From positions 558,001-622,000 of the forward strand of contig NW_027490256.1 of NCBI RefSeq assembly GCF_050948175.1: a stretch of 64,000 nucleotides of DNA. The letters are read 5' to 3'. Positions 40,006 to 53,671 of the stretch are shown piece by piece; the first letter of the stretch is position 1, and each line of letters begins with the position of its first letter. Origin of the DNA: Xylocopa sonorina. Taxonomy: Eukaryota; Arthropoda; Insecta; Hymenoptera; Apidae. The position numbers and the translations under genes were made by a program. The notes beneath the pieces are model-generated. The model did no database searches. It saw nothing but the letters and a program-made list of their open reading frames with translations, and had not been told where the DNA came from.

Positions 40006-43000
40006 TGCAGATGTCTACGTATCGTAGCAATAGAGTTCATATGATTCCTAAAACGCGATATCGCATCTCATTTCTATGTTTCATGGTAAGATATAACATG
40101 ATTTGCGAAGTGTTATGTATTCCTCGTCTACACTTCAAATGAATGTGAATGCGATACTTCCTCGCTAGGAAATAGCGTTTGCAGATGTCTACGTATCGTA
40201 GCAATAGCTTTCTAATGCTTCTTAAAATGCGATATCGAATCTCATTTCTATGTTTCATGGTAAGATATAATATGATTTGCGAAGTGTTATGTATTCCTCG
40301 TCTACACTTCAAATGAAAGTAAATGCGACACTTCCTTGCTAGGAAATAGCGTTTGCAGATGTCTACGTATCGAAGCAATAGAGTTCAAATGCTTCTTAAA
40401 ACGAGATATTGCATCTCATATCCATGTTTCATAATAAGATATAATATTCATTGCGAAGTGTTATGCATTCCTCGTCTACGATTCAAATGAATGTAAATGC
40501 GACACTTCCTTGCAAGGAAATAGCGTTTGCAGATGTCTACGTATCGTAGCAATAGAGTTCTAATGCTTCTTAAAACGCGATATCGCATCTCATTTCAATG
40601 TTTCATGGTAAGATATAATATGATTTGCGAAGTGTTATGTATTCCTCGTCTACACTTCAAATGAATGTAAATGCGACACTTCCTTGCTAGGAAATAGCGT
40701 CTGCAGATGTCTACGTATCGTAGCAATAGAGTTCATATGATTCTTAAAACGCGATATCGCATCTCATTTCTATGTTTCATGGTAAGATATAATATGATTT
40801 GCGAAGTATCATGTATTCCTCGTGTACACTTCAAATGGATGTAAATGCGACACTTCCTTGCAAGGAAATAGCGTTTGCAGATGTCTACGTATCGTAGCAA
40901 TAGAGTTCTTATGATTCTTAAAACTCGATATCGCATCTCATTTCTATGTTTCATGGTAAGATATAATATGATTCGCGACGTATTATGTATTCCTCGTCTA
41001 TACTTCAAATGAATGTGAATGCGACACTACCTAGCTAGGAAATAGCGTCTGCAGGTGTATAGGTATCGCAGCAATAGAGTTCTAATGGCTCTTAAAACGC
41101 GATATCGCATCTCATTTCTATGTTTCATGGTAAGATATAATATGATTTGCGAAGTGTTATGTAGTCCTCGTCTACACTTCAAATGAATGTAAATGCGACA
41201 CTTCGTTGCTAGGAAATAGCGTTTGCAGATGTCTACGTATCGAAGCAATAGAGTTGAAATGCTTCTTAAAACGAGATATTGCATCTCTTATCTATGTCTC
41301 ATGATAAGATATAATATTCATTGCGAAGTGTTATGCATTCCTCGTCTACGATTCAAATGAATGTAAATGCGACACTTCCTTGCTAGGAAATAGCGTTTGC
41401 AGATGTCTACGTATCGAAGCAATAGAGTTCAAATGCTTCTTAAAAAGAGATATTGCATCTCTTATCTATGCTTCATGATAAGATATAATATTCATTGCGA
41501 GGTGTTATGCATTCCTCGTCTACACTTCAAATGAATGTAAATGCGACACTTCCTTGCAAGGAAATAGCGTCTGCAGATGTCTAAGTATCGTAGCAATAGA
41601 GTTCTTATGATTCTTAAAACGCGATATCGCAACTCATTTCCATGTTTCATGGTAAGATATAATATGATTTGCGATGTGTTATGTATTCCTCGTCTACACT
41701 GCAAACGAATGTAAATGCGACACTTCCTTGCAAGGAAATAGCGTTTGCAAATTTCTACCTATCGTAGCAATAGCGTTCTAATGCTTCTTAAAACGCGATA
41801 TCGCATCTCATTTCTATGTTTCATGGTAAGATATAATATGATGTGCGAAGTGTTATGTATTCCTCGTCTACACTTCAAATGAATGTAAATGCGACACTAC
41901 CTTGCTAGGAAATAGCGTCTGCTGATGTATAGGTATCGTAGCAATAGAGTTCTAATGGCTCTTAAAACGCGATATCGCATCTCATTTCTATGTTTCATGG
42001 TAAGTAATAATATGATTTGCGAAGTGTTATGTAGTCCTCGTCTACACTTCAAATGAATGTAAATGCGACACTTCGTTGCTAGGAAATAGCGTTTGCAGAT
42101 GTCTACGTATCGAAGCAATAGAGTTCAAATGCTTCTTAAAACGAGATATTGCATCTCTTATCTATGTCTCATGATAAGATATTATATTCTTTGCGAAGTG
42201 TTATGCATTCCTCGTCTACGATTCAAATGAATGTAAATGCGACACTACCTTGCAAGGAAATAGCGTTTCCAGATGTCTACGTATCGAAGCAATAGAGTTC
42301 AAATGCTTCTTAAAACAAGATATCGCATCTCATTTCTATGTTTCATGATAAGATGTAATATTCATTGCGAAGTGTTATGTAATCCTCGCCTACACTTCAA
42401 ATCAATGTAAATGCGACACTTCCTTGCTAGGAAATAGCGTTTGCAGATGTCTACGTATCGAAGCAATAGAGTTCAAATGCTTCTTAAAAAAGAGATATTG
42501 CATCTCTTATCTATGTTTCATGGTAAGATATAATATGATTTGCGAAGTGTCATGTATCCCTCGTCTACACTTCAAATGAATGTAAATGCGACACTTCCTC
42601 GCTAGGAAATAGCGTCTGCAAATGTCTACCTATCGTAGCAATAGAGTTCTAATGCTTCTTAAAACGCGATATCGCATCTCATTTCTATGTTTCATGGTAA
42701 GATATAATATGATTTGCGAAGTGTCATGTATTCCTCGTCTACACTTCAAATGAATGTAAATGCGACACTTCCTTGCAAGGAAATAGCGTCTGCAGATGTC
42801 TAGGTACCGTAGCAATAGTGTTCTTATGATTCTTAAAACGCGATATCGCAACTCATTTCCATGTTTCATGGTAAGATATAATATGATTTGCGATGTGTTA
42901 TGTATTCCTCGTCTACACTGCAAACGAATGTAAATGCGACACTTCCTTGCAAGGAAATAGCGTTTGCAAATTTCTACCTATCGTAGCAATAGTGTTCTAA

Positions 43001-45400
43001 TGCTTCTTAAAACGCGATATCGCATCTCATTTCTATGTTTCATGGTAAGATATAATATGATTTGCGAAGTGTCATGTATTCCTCGTCTACACTTCAAATG
43101 AATGTAAATGCGACACTTCCTTGCAAGGAAATAGCGTCTGCAGATGTCTAGGTACCGTAGCAATAGTGTTCTAATCCTTCTTAAAACGCGATATCGTATC
43201 TCATTTCTATGTTTCTTGGTAAGATATAGTATGATTTGCGAAGTGTTATGTATTCCTCGTCTACACTTCAAATGAATGTAAATGCGACACTTCCTTGCTA
43301 GGAAATAGCGTTTGCAGATGTCTATGTATCGAAGCAATAGAGTTCAAATGCTTCTTAAAACGAGATATTGCATCTCATTTCTATGTTTCATGGTAAGATA
43401 TAATATGATTTGCGAAGTATCATGTATTCCTCGTCTACACTTCAAATGAATGTAAATGCGACACTTCCTTTCTAGGCAATAGCGTCTGCAGATGTCTAGG
43501 TATGGTAGCAATATAGTTCTTATGATTCTTAAAACGCGATATCGCATCTCATTTCTATGTTTCATGGTAAGATATAATATGATTCGCGACGTATTATGTA
43601 TTCCTCGTCTATACTTCAAATGAATGTGAATGCGACACTTCCTCGCTAGAAAATAGCGTTTGCAGATGTCTACGTATCGTAGCAATAGAATTCTAATGCT
43701 TCTTAAAACGCGATATCGCATCTCATTTCTATGTTTCATGGTAAGATATAATATGATTTGCGAAGTGTCATGTATTCCACGTCTACACTTCAAATGAATG
43801 TAAATGCGATACTACCTTGCAAGGAAATAGCGTTTGCAGATGTCTAGTATCGTAGCAATAGAGTTCTAATGCTACTTAAAACGCGATATCGCATCTCATT
43901 TCTATGTTTCATGGTAAGATATAATATGATTTGCGAAGTGTTATGTATTCCTCGTCTACACTTCAAATGAATGTAAATGCGACACTTCCTTGCAAGGAAG
44001 TAGCGATTGCAGATGTCTACGTATCGAAGCAATAGAGTTCATATGATTCCTAAAACGCGATATCGCATCTCATTTCTATGTTTCATGGTAAGATATAATA
44101 TGATTTGCGAAGTGTTATGTATTCCTCGTCTACACTTCAAATGAATGTAAATGCGACACTACCTTGCTAGGAAATAGCGTCTGCAGATGTATAGGTATCG
44201 TAGCAATAGTGTTCTAATGGCTCTTAAAACGCGATATCGCATCTCATTTCTATGTTTCATGGTAATATATAATATGATTTGCGAAGTGTTATGTAGTCCT
44301 CGTCTACACTTCAAATGAATGTAAATGCGACACTTCGTTGCTAGGAAATAGCGTTTGCAGATGTCTACGTATCGAAGCAATAGAGTTGAAATGCTTCTTA
44401 AAACGAGATATTGCATCTCTTATCTATGTCTCATGATAAGATATTATATTCTTTGCGAATTGTTATGCATTGCTCGTCTACGATTCAAGTGAATGTAAAT
44501 GCGACACTACCTTGCAAGGAAATAGCGTTTCCAGATGTCTACGTATCGAAGCAATACAGTTCAAATGCATCTTAAAACAAGATATCGCATCTCATTTCTA
44601 TGTTTCATGATAAGATGTAATATTCATTGCGAAGTGTTATGTAATCCTCGCCTACACTTCAAATCAATGTAAATGCGACACTTCCTTGCTAGGAAATAGC
44701 GTTTGCAGATGTCTACGTATCGAAGCAATAGAGTTCAAATGCTTCTTAAAAAAGAGATATTGCATCTCTTATCTATGTCTCATGATAAGATATTATATTC
44801 TTTGCGAAGTGTTATGCATTCCTCGTCTACGATTCAAATGAATGTAAATGCGGCACTACCTTGCTAGGAAATAGCGTTTCCAGATGTCTACGTATCGAAG
44901 CAATAGAGTTCAAATGCTTCTTAAAACGAGATATTGCATCTCATATCTATGTTTCTTGATAAGATATAATATTCATTGCGAAGTGTTATGCTTTCCTCCT
45001 CTACGTTTCAAATGAATGTAAATGCGACACTTCCTTGCAAGGAAATAGCGATTGCAGATGTCTACGTCTCGTAGCAATAGAGTTCATATGTTCTTAAAAC
45101 GCGATATCGCATCTCAATTCTATGTTTCATGATAAAATATAACATGATTTGCGAAGTGTTATGTATTCCTTGTCTACACTTCAAATGAATGTGAATGCGA
45201 CACTTCCTTGCTAGGAAATAGCGTCTGCAGATATCTAGGTATCGTAGCAATAGAGTTCTAATGCTTCTTAAAACGCGATATCGCATCTCATTTCTATGTT
45301 TCAAGGTAAGATGTAATATTATTTGCGAAGTGTTATGTATTCCTCGCCTATACTTCAAATGAATGTAAATGCGAGACTTCTTTGCTAGGAAATAGCGTTT
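40006..45400 (+). repeat. 7481-bp super-repeat, second copy
   Basis: This copy matches 32525-38185 with whole-monomer gaps. Near 45314 it leaves that match and continues like 39.74-40.03 kb (offset about 5567), as shown by aatattatttgcg and cgcctatac. It lacks the second 1739-bp unit of the first copy and has one extra monomer near 40.7-40.9 kb. Confidence 0.8.
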
Positions 45401-47239
45401 GCAAATGTCTACCTATCGTAGCAATAGTGTTCAAATGCTTCCTAAAACGAGATATTGCATCTCATATCTATGTTTCATGATAAGATATAATATTCATTGC
45501 GAAGTGTTATGCATTCCTCGTCAACGATTCAAATGGATGTAAATGCGACACTTCCTTGCTAGGAAATAGCGTTTGCAGATGTCTACGTATCGAAGCAATA
45601 GCGTTCAAATGCTTCTTAAAACAAGGTATCGCATCTCAATTCTATATTTCATGATAAGATGTAATATTCATTGCGAAGTGTTATGCATTCCTCGTCTACG
45701 ATTCAAATGAATGTAAATGCGACACTTCCTTGCAAGGAAATAGCGTTTGCAGATGTCTACGTATCGTAGCAATAGAGTTCTTATGCTTCCTAAAACGCGA
45801 TATCGCATCTCATTTCTATGTTTCATAGTAAGATATAATATGATTTGCGAAGTGTTATGTATTTCTCGTCTACACTTCAAATGAATGTAAATGCGAGACT
45901 TCTTTGCTAGGAAATAGCGTTTGCAAATTTCTACCTATCGTAGCAATAGTGTTCTAATGCTTCTTAAAACGCGATATCGTATCTCATTTCTATGTTTCAT
46001 GGTAAGATATAATATTCATTGCGAAGTGTTATGCATTCCTCGTCAACGATTCAAATGAATGTGAATGCGATACTTCCGCACTAGGAAATAGCGTTTGCAG
46101 ATGTCTACGTATCGTAGCAATAGCTTTTTAATGCTTCTTAAAACGCGATATCGAATCTCATTTCTATGTTTCATGGTAAGATATAATATGATTTGCGAAG
46201 TGTTACGTATTCCTCGTCTACACTTCAAATGAATGTAAATGCGACACTTCTTTGCTAGGAAATAGCGTTTGCAAATGTCTACCTATTATAGCAATAGTGT
46301 TCTAATGCTTCTTAAAACGCGATATCGCATCTCATTTCTATGTTCCATGGTAAGATATAACATGATTTGCGAATTGTCATGTATTCCTCGTCTACACTAC
46401 AAATGAATGTAAATGCGATACTTCCTTGCTAGGAAATAGCGTCTGCAGATGTCTAGGTATCGTAGCAATAGAGTTCTTATGATTCTTAAAACGCGATATC
46501 GCATCTCATTTCTATGTTTCATGGTAAGATATAATATGATTTGCGAAGTATCATGTGTTCCGCGTCTACACTTCAAATGAATGTAAATGCGACACTTCCT
46601 TGCTAGGAAATAGCGTCTGCAGATGTCTAGGTATCGTAGCAATAGTGTTCTAATGCTTCTTAAAACGCGATATCGCATCTCAATCCTATGTTTCATGGTA
46701 AGATATAATATGATTTGCGAAGTGTTATGTATTCCTCGTCTATACTTCAAATGAATGTAAATGCGACACTTCCTTGCAAGGAAATAGCGATTGCAGATGT
46801 CTACGTCTCGTAGCAATAGAGTTCATATGATTCTTAAAACGCGATATCGCATCTCATTTCTATGTTTCATGGTAAGATATAACATGATTTGCGAAGTGTT
46901 ATGTATTCCTTGTCTACGATTCAAATGAATGTAAATGCGACACTTGCTTGCAAGGAAATAGCGTTTGCAGATGTCTACGTATCAGAGCAATAGAGTTCCT
47001 ATGATTCTTAAAACGCGATATCGCATCTCATTTCTATGTTTCATGGTAAGATATAATATGATTTGCGAAGTGTTATGTATTCCTCGTCTACACTTCAAAT
47101 GAATGTAAATGCGACACTTCTTTGCTAGGAAATAGCGTTTGCAGATGTCTACGTATCGTAGCAATAGAGTTCCTATGATTCTTAAAACGCGATATCGTAT
47201 CTCATTTCTATGTTTCATGGTAAGATATAATATGATTTG
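45401..47239 (+). repeat. Transitional mixed-class segment
   Basis: No clear tandem HOR lies within this segment. Pieces resemble later regions: about 46190-46440 matches 50.7-50.95 kb, with the rare cctattatag variant at 46282, 50801 and 56886. About 46440-47240 resembles 52.5-53.3 kb at an offset near 6085. Confidence 0.65.
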
Positions 47240-50200
47240 CGAAGTGTTATGTATTCCTCGTCTACACTTCAAATGAATGTAAATGCGACACTTCCTTGCA
47301 AGGAAATAGCGTTTGCAAATGTCTACCTATCGTAGCAGTTGTGTTCTAATGCTTCTTAGAACGCAATGTCGCATCCCATTTCTATGTTTCATGGTAAGAT
47401 ATAATATGATTTGCGAAGTGTTATGTATTCCTCGTCTACACTTCAAATGAATGTAAATGCGACACTTCCTTGCAAGGAAATAGCGTTTGCAGATGTCTAC
47501 GTATCGAAGCAATAGAGTTCAAATGCTTCTTAAAACGAGATATTGCATCTCATATCTATGTTTCATGATAAGATATAATATTCATTGCGAAGTGTTATGC
47601 ATTCCTCGCCTACGATTCAAATGAATGTAAATGCGACACTTCCTTGCTAGGAAATAGCGATTGCAGAAGTCTACGTATCGTAGCAATAGAGTTCTAATGC
47701 TTCTTAATACGCGATATCGCATCTCATTTCTATGTTTCATGGTAAGATGTAATATTATTTGCGAAGTGTTATGTATTCCTCGCCTATACTTCAAATGAAT
47801 GTAAATGCGAGACTTCTTTGCTAGGAAATAGCGTTTGCAAATGTCTACCTATCGTAGCAGTAGTGTTCTAATGCTTCTTAAAACGCGATATCGTATCTCA
47901 TTTCTATGTTTCATGGTAAGATATAATATGATTTGCGAAGTGTTATGTATTCCTCGTCTACACATCAACTAAATGTAAATGAGCACTTCCTTGCAAGGAA
48001 ATGGCGTTTGCAGATGTCAACGTATCGTAGCAATGGAGTTCTTATGATTCTTAAAGAGCGATATCGCATCTCATTTCTATGTTTCATGGTAAGATATAAT
48101 ATGATTTGCGAAGTGTTATGTATTCCTCGTCTACACTTCAAATGAATGTAAATGCGACACTTCCTTGCAAGGAAATAGCGTTTGCAAATGTCTACCTATC
48201 GTAGCAGTAGTGTTCTAATGCTTCTTAGAACGCGATGTCGCATCACATTTCTGTGTTTCATGGGAAGATATAATATGATTTGCGAAGTGTTATGTATTCC
48301 TCGTCTACACTTCAAATGAATGTGAATGCGACACTTCCTTGCAAGGAAATAGCGTTTGCAGATGTCTACGTATCGAAGCAATAGAGTTCAAATGCTTCTT
48401 AAAACGAGATATTGCATCTCATATCTATGTTTCATGATAAGATATAATATTCATTGCGAAGTGTTATGCATTCCTCGCCTACGATTCAAATGAATGTAAA
48501 TGCGACACTTTCTTGCTAGGAAATAGCGGTTGCAGAAGTCTACGTATCGTAGCAATAGAGTTCTAATGCTTCTTAAAACGCGATATCGCATCTCATTTCT
48601 ATGTTTCATGGTAAGATGTAATATTATTTGCGAAGTGTTATGTATTCCTCGCCTATACTTCGAATGAATGTAAATGCGAGACTTCTTTGCTAGGAAATAG
48701 CGTTTGCAAATGTCTACCTATCGTAGCAATAGTGTTCTAATGCTTCTTAAAACGCGATATCGTATCTCATTTCTATGTTTCATGGTAAGATATAATATGA
48801 TTTGCGAAGTGTTATGTATTCCTCGTCTACACATCAACTAAGTGTAAATGCGCACTTCCTTGCAAGGAAATGGCGTTTGCAGATGTCAACGTATCGTAGC
48901 AATAGAGTTCTTATGATTCTTAAAGCGCGATATCGCGTCTCATTTCTATGTTTCATGGTAAGATATAATATGATTTGCGAAGTGTTATGTATTCCTCGTC
49001 TACACTTCAAATGAATGTAAATGCGACACTTCCTTGCAAGGAAATAGCGTTTGCAAATGTCTACCTATCGTAGCAGTAGTGTTCTAATGCTTCTTAGAAC
49101 GCGACGTCGCATCACATTTCTGTGTTTCATGGTAAGATATAATATGATTTGCGAAGTGTTATGTATTCCTCGTCTACACTTCAAATGAATGTAAATGCGA
49201 CACTTCCTTGCAAGGAAATAGCGTTTGCAGATGTCTACGTATCGAAGCAATAGAGTTCAAATGCTTCTTAAAACGAGATATTGCATCTCATATCTATGTT
49301 TCATGATAAGATATAATATTCATTGCGAAGTGTTATGCATTCCTCGCCTACGATTCAAATGAATGTAAATGCGACACTTCCTTGCTAGGAAATAGCGATT
49401 GCAGAAGTCTGCGTATCGTAGCAATAGAGTTCTAATGCTTCTTAAAACGCGATATCGCATCTCATTTCTATGTTTCATGGTAAGATGTAATATTATTTGC
49501 GAAGTGTTATGTATTCCTCGCCTATACTTCGAATGAATGTAAATGCGAGACTTCTTTGCTAGGAAATAGCGTTTGCAAATGTCTACCTATCGTAGCAATA
49601 GTGTTCTAATGCTTCTTAAAACGCGATATCGTATCTCATTTCTATGTTTCATGGTAAGATATAATATGATTTGCGAAGTGTTATGTATTCCTCGTCTACA
49701 CATCAACTAAATGTAAATGCGCACTTCCTTGCAAGGAAATAGCGTTTGCAGATGTCAACGTATCGTAGCAATAGAGTTCTTATGGTTCTTAAAACGCGAT
49801 ATCGCATCTCATTTCTATGTTTCATGGTAAGATATAATATGATTTGCGAATTGTTATGTATTCCACGTCTACACTTCAAATGAATGTAAATGCGACACTT
49901 CCTTGCTAGGAAATAGCGTTTGCAGATGTCTACGTATCGAAGCAATAGAGTTCAAATGCTTCTTAAAACGAGATATTGCATGTCATATCTATGTTTCCTG
50001 ATAAGATATAATATTCATTGCGATGTGTTATGCATTCCACGTCTACACATCAACTAAATGTAAATGCGCACTTCCTTGCAAGGAAATAGCGTTTGCAGAT
50101 GTCCACGTATCGTAGCAATAGAGTTCTTATGGTTCTTAAAACGCGATATCGCATCTCATTTCTATGTTTCATGGTAAGATATAATATGATTTGCGAAGTA

Positions 50201-53200
50201 TCATGTGTTCCTCGTCTACACTTCAAATGAATGTAAATGCGACACTTCCTTGCTAGGAAATAGCGATTGCAGAAGTCTACGTATCGTAGCAATAGAGTTC
50301 TAATGCTTCTTAAAACGCTATATCGCATCTCATTTCTATGTTTCATGGTGAGATGTAGTATTATTTGCGAAGTGTTATGTACTCCTCGCCTATGCTTCAA
50401 ATGAATGTAAATGCGAGACTTCTTTGCTAGGAAATAGCGTTTGCAAATGTCTACCTATCGTAGCAGTAGTGTTCTAATGCTTCTTAAAACGCGATATCGC
50501 ATCTCATTTCTATGTTTCATGGTAAGATATAATATGATTTGCGAAGTGTTATGTATTCCTCGTCTACACATCAACTAAATGTAAATGCGCACTTCCTTGC
50601 AAGGAAATAGCGTTTGCAGATGTCAACGTATCGTAGCAATAGAGTTCTTATGATTCTTAAAACGCGATATCGCATCTCATTTCTATGTTTCATGGTAAGA
50701 TATAATATGATTTGCGAAGTGTTACGTATTCCTCGTCTACACTTCAAATGAATGTAAATGCGACACTTCTTTGCTAGGAAATAGCGTTTGCAAATGTCTA
50801 CCTATTATAGCAATAGTGTTCTAATGCTTCTTAAAACGCGATATCGCATCTCATTTCTATGTTCCATGGTAAGATATAACATGATTTGCGAATTGTCATG
50901 TATTCCTCGTCTACACTACAAATGAATGTAAATGCGATACTTCCTTGCTAGGAAATAGCGTCTGCAGATGTCTACGTATCGTAGCAATAGAGTTCTTATG
51001 ATGCTTAAAACGCGATATCGCATCTCATTTCTATGTTTCATGGTAAGATATAATATGATTTGCGAAGTATCATGTATTCCTCGTCTACACTTCAAATGAA
51101 TGTAAATGCGACACTTCCTTGCTAGGAAATAGCGTCTGCAGATGTCTAGGTATCGTAGCAATACAGTTCTAATGCTTCTCAAAACGCGATATCGCATCTC
51201 ATTTCTATGTTTCATGGTAAGATATATTATGATTTGCGAAGTGTTATGTATTCCTCGTCTACACTTCAAATGAATGTAAATGCGACACTTCCTTGCAAGG
51301 AAATAGCGATTGCAGATATCTACGTCTCGTAGCAATAGTGTTCTAATGCTTCATAAAACGCGATATCGCATCTCATATCTATGTTTCATGATAAGATATA
51401 ATATTCATTGCGAAGTGTTATGTATTCCTCGCCTATACTTCAAATGAATGTAAATGCGAGACTTCTTTGCTAGGAAATAGCGTTTGCAAATGTCTACCTA
51501 TCGTAGCAATAGTGTTCTAATGCTTCTTAAAACGCGATATCGTATCTCATTTCTATGTTTCATGGTAAGATATAATATGATTAACGGAGTGTTATGTATT
51601 CCTCGTCTACACATCAACTAAATGTAAATGCGCACTTCCTTGCAAGGAAATAGCGTTTGCAGATGTCAACGTATCGTAGCAATAGAGTTCTTATGATTCT
51701 TAAAACGCGATATCGCAACTCATTTCTATGTTTCATGGTAAGATATAATATGATTTGCGAAGTGTTATGTATTCCTCGTCTACACTTCAAATGAATGTAA
51801 ATGCGACACTTCCTTGCAAGGAAATAGCGTTTGCAGATGTCTACGTATCGAAGCAATAGAGTTCAAATGCTTCTTAAAACGAGATATTGCATCTCATATC
51901 TACGTTTCATGATAAGATATAATATTCATTGCGAAGTGTTATGCATTCCGCGCCTACGGTTCAAATGAATGTAAATGCGACACTTCCTTGCAAGGAAATA
52001 GCGTTTGCAGATGTCTACGTATCGAAGCAATAGAGTTCAAATGCTTCTTAAAACGAGATATTGCATCTCATATCTATGTTTCCTGATAAGATATAATATT
52101 CATTGCGATGTGTTATGCATTCCTCGTCTACGATTCAAATGAATGTAAATGCGACACTTCCTTGCAAGGAAATAGCGTTTGCTGATGTCTAGGTATCGTA
52201 GCAATAGAGTTCTGATGCTTCTTAAAACGCGATATCGCATCTCATTTCTATGTTTCATGGTAAGATATAATATGATTTGCGAAGTGTTATGTATTCCTCG
52301 TCTACACTTCAAATGGATATAAATGCGACACTTCCTTGCAAGGAAATAGCGACTGCAGATGTCTACGTCTCGTAGCAATAGAGTTCATATGATTCTTAAA
52401 ACGCGATATCGCATCTCATTTCTATGTTTCAAGGTAAGATATAACATGATTTGCGAAATGTTATGCATTCCTCGTCAACGATTCAAATGAATGTAAATGC
52501 GACACTTCCTTGCGAGGAAATAGCGTTTTCAGATGTCTAGGTATCGTAGCAATAGAGTTCTTATGATTCTTAAAACGCGATATCGCATCTCATTTCTATG
52601 TTTCATGGTAAGATATAATATGATTTGCGAAGTATCATGTGTTCCTCGTCTACACTTCAAATGAATGTAAATGCGACACTTCCTTGCTAGGAAATAGCGT
52701 CTGCAGATGTCTAGGTATCGTAGCAATAGTGTTCTAATGCTCCTTAAAACGCGATATCGCATCTCAATTCTATGTTTCATGGTAAGATATAATATGATTT
52801 GCGAAGTGTTATGTATTCCTCGTCTATACTTCAAATGAATGTAAATGCGACACTTCCTTGCAAGGAAATAGCGACTGCAGATGTCTACGTCTCGTAGCAA
52901 TAGAGTTCATATGATTCTTAAAACGCGATATCGCATCTCATTTCTATGTTTCATGGTAAGATATAACATGATTTGCGAAGTGTTATGTATTCCTTGTCTA
53001 CGATTCAAATGAATGTAAATGCCACACTTCCTTGCAAGGAAATAGCGATTGCAGATGTCTACGTATCGTAGCAATAGAGTTCCTATGATTCTTAAAACGC
53101 GATATCGCATCTCATTTCTATGTTTCATGGTAAGATATAATATGATTTGCGAAGTGTTATGTATTCCTCGTCTACACGTCAAATGAATGTAAATGCGACA

Positions 53201-53671
53201 CTTCTTTGGAAGGAAATAGCGTTTGCAGATGTCTACGTATCGTAGCAATAGAGGTCCTATGATTCTTAAAACGCGATATCGCATCTCATTTCTATGTTTC
53301 ATGGTAAGATATAATATGATTTGCGAAGTGTTATGTATTCCTCGTCTACACTTCAAATGAATGTAAATGCGACACTTCCTTGCAAGGAAATAGCGTTTGC
53401 AGATGTCTACGTATCGAAGCAATAGAGTTCAAATGCTTCTTAAAACGAGACATTGCATCTCATATCTATGTTTCATGATAAGATATAATATTCATTGCGA
53501 AGTGTTATGCATTCCGCGCCTACGATTCAAATGAATGTAAATGCGACACTTCCTTGCTAGGAAATAGCGATTGCAGAAGTCTACGTATCGTAGCAATAGA
53601 GTTCTAATGCTTCTTAATACGCGATATCGCATCTCATTTCTATGTTTCATGGTAAGATGTAATATTATTTG
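47240..53671 (+). repeat. 6432-bp super-repeat, first copy
   Basis: It matches the following copy at offset 6432 (47.24-49.85 kb), 6085 (about 50.2-51.2 kb) and 5911 (about 51.4-53.4 kb). The steps, 347 and 174 bp, are two monomers and one monomer. The second copy begins about 280 bp after the matched part ends, so the arrangement is essentially head to tail. It contains the 869-bp five-monomer HOR and many catcaactaaatg monomers. Confidence 0.83.
47560..50300 (+). repeat. 869-bp five-monomer HOR, about three copies
   Basis: The marker gacttctttgctagg recurs at 47811, 48680 and 49549 (869-bp steps) and at 50417 (868). Between the first three, the other markers agree as well (catcaactaa, ttagaacgcgatgtcgcatc, gcagaagtct), so these are true HOR copies; the fourth interval is partly rearranged. 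The same HOR is inherited in the next super-repeat at 54243, 55112 and 55981. Confidence 0.85.
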
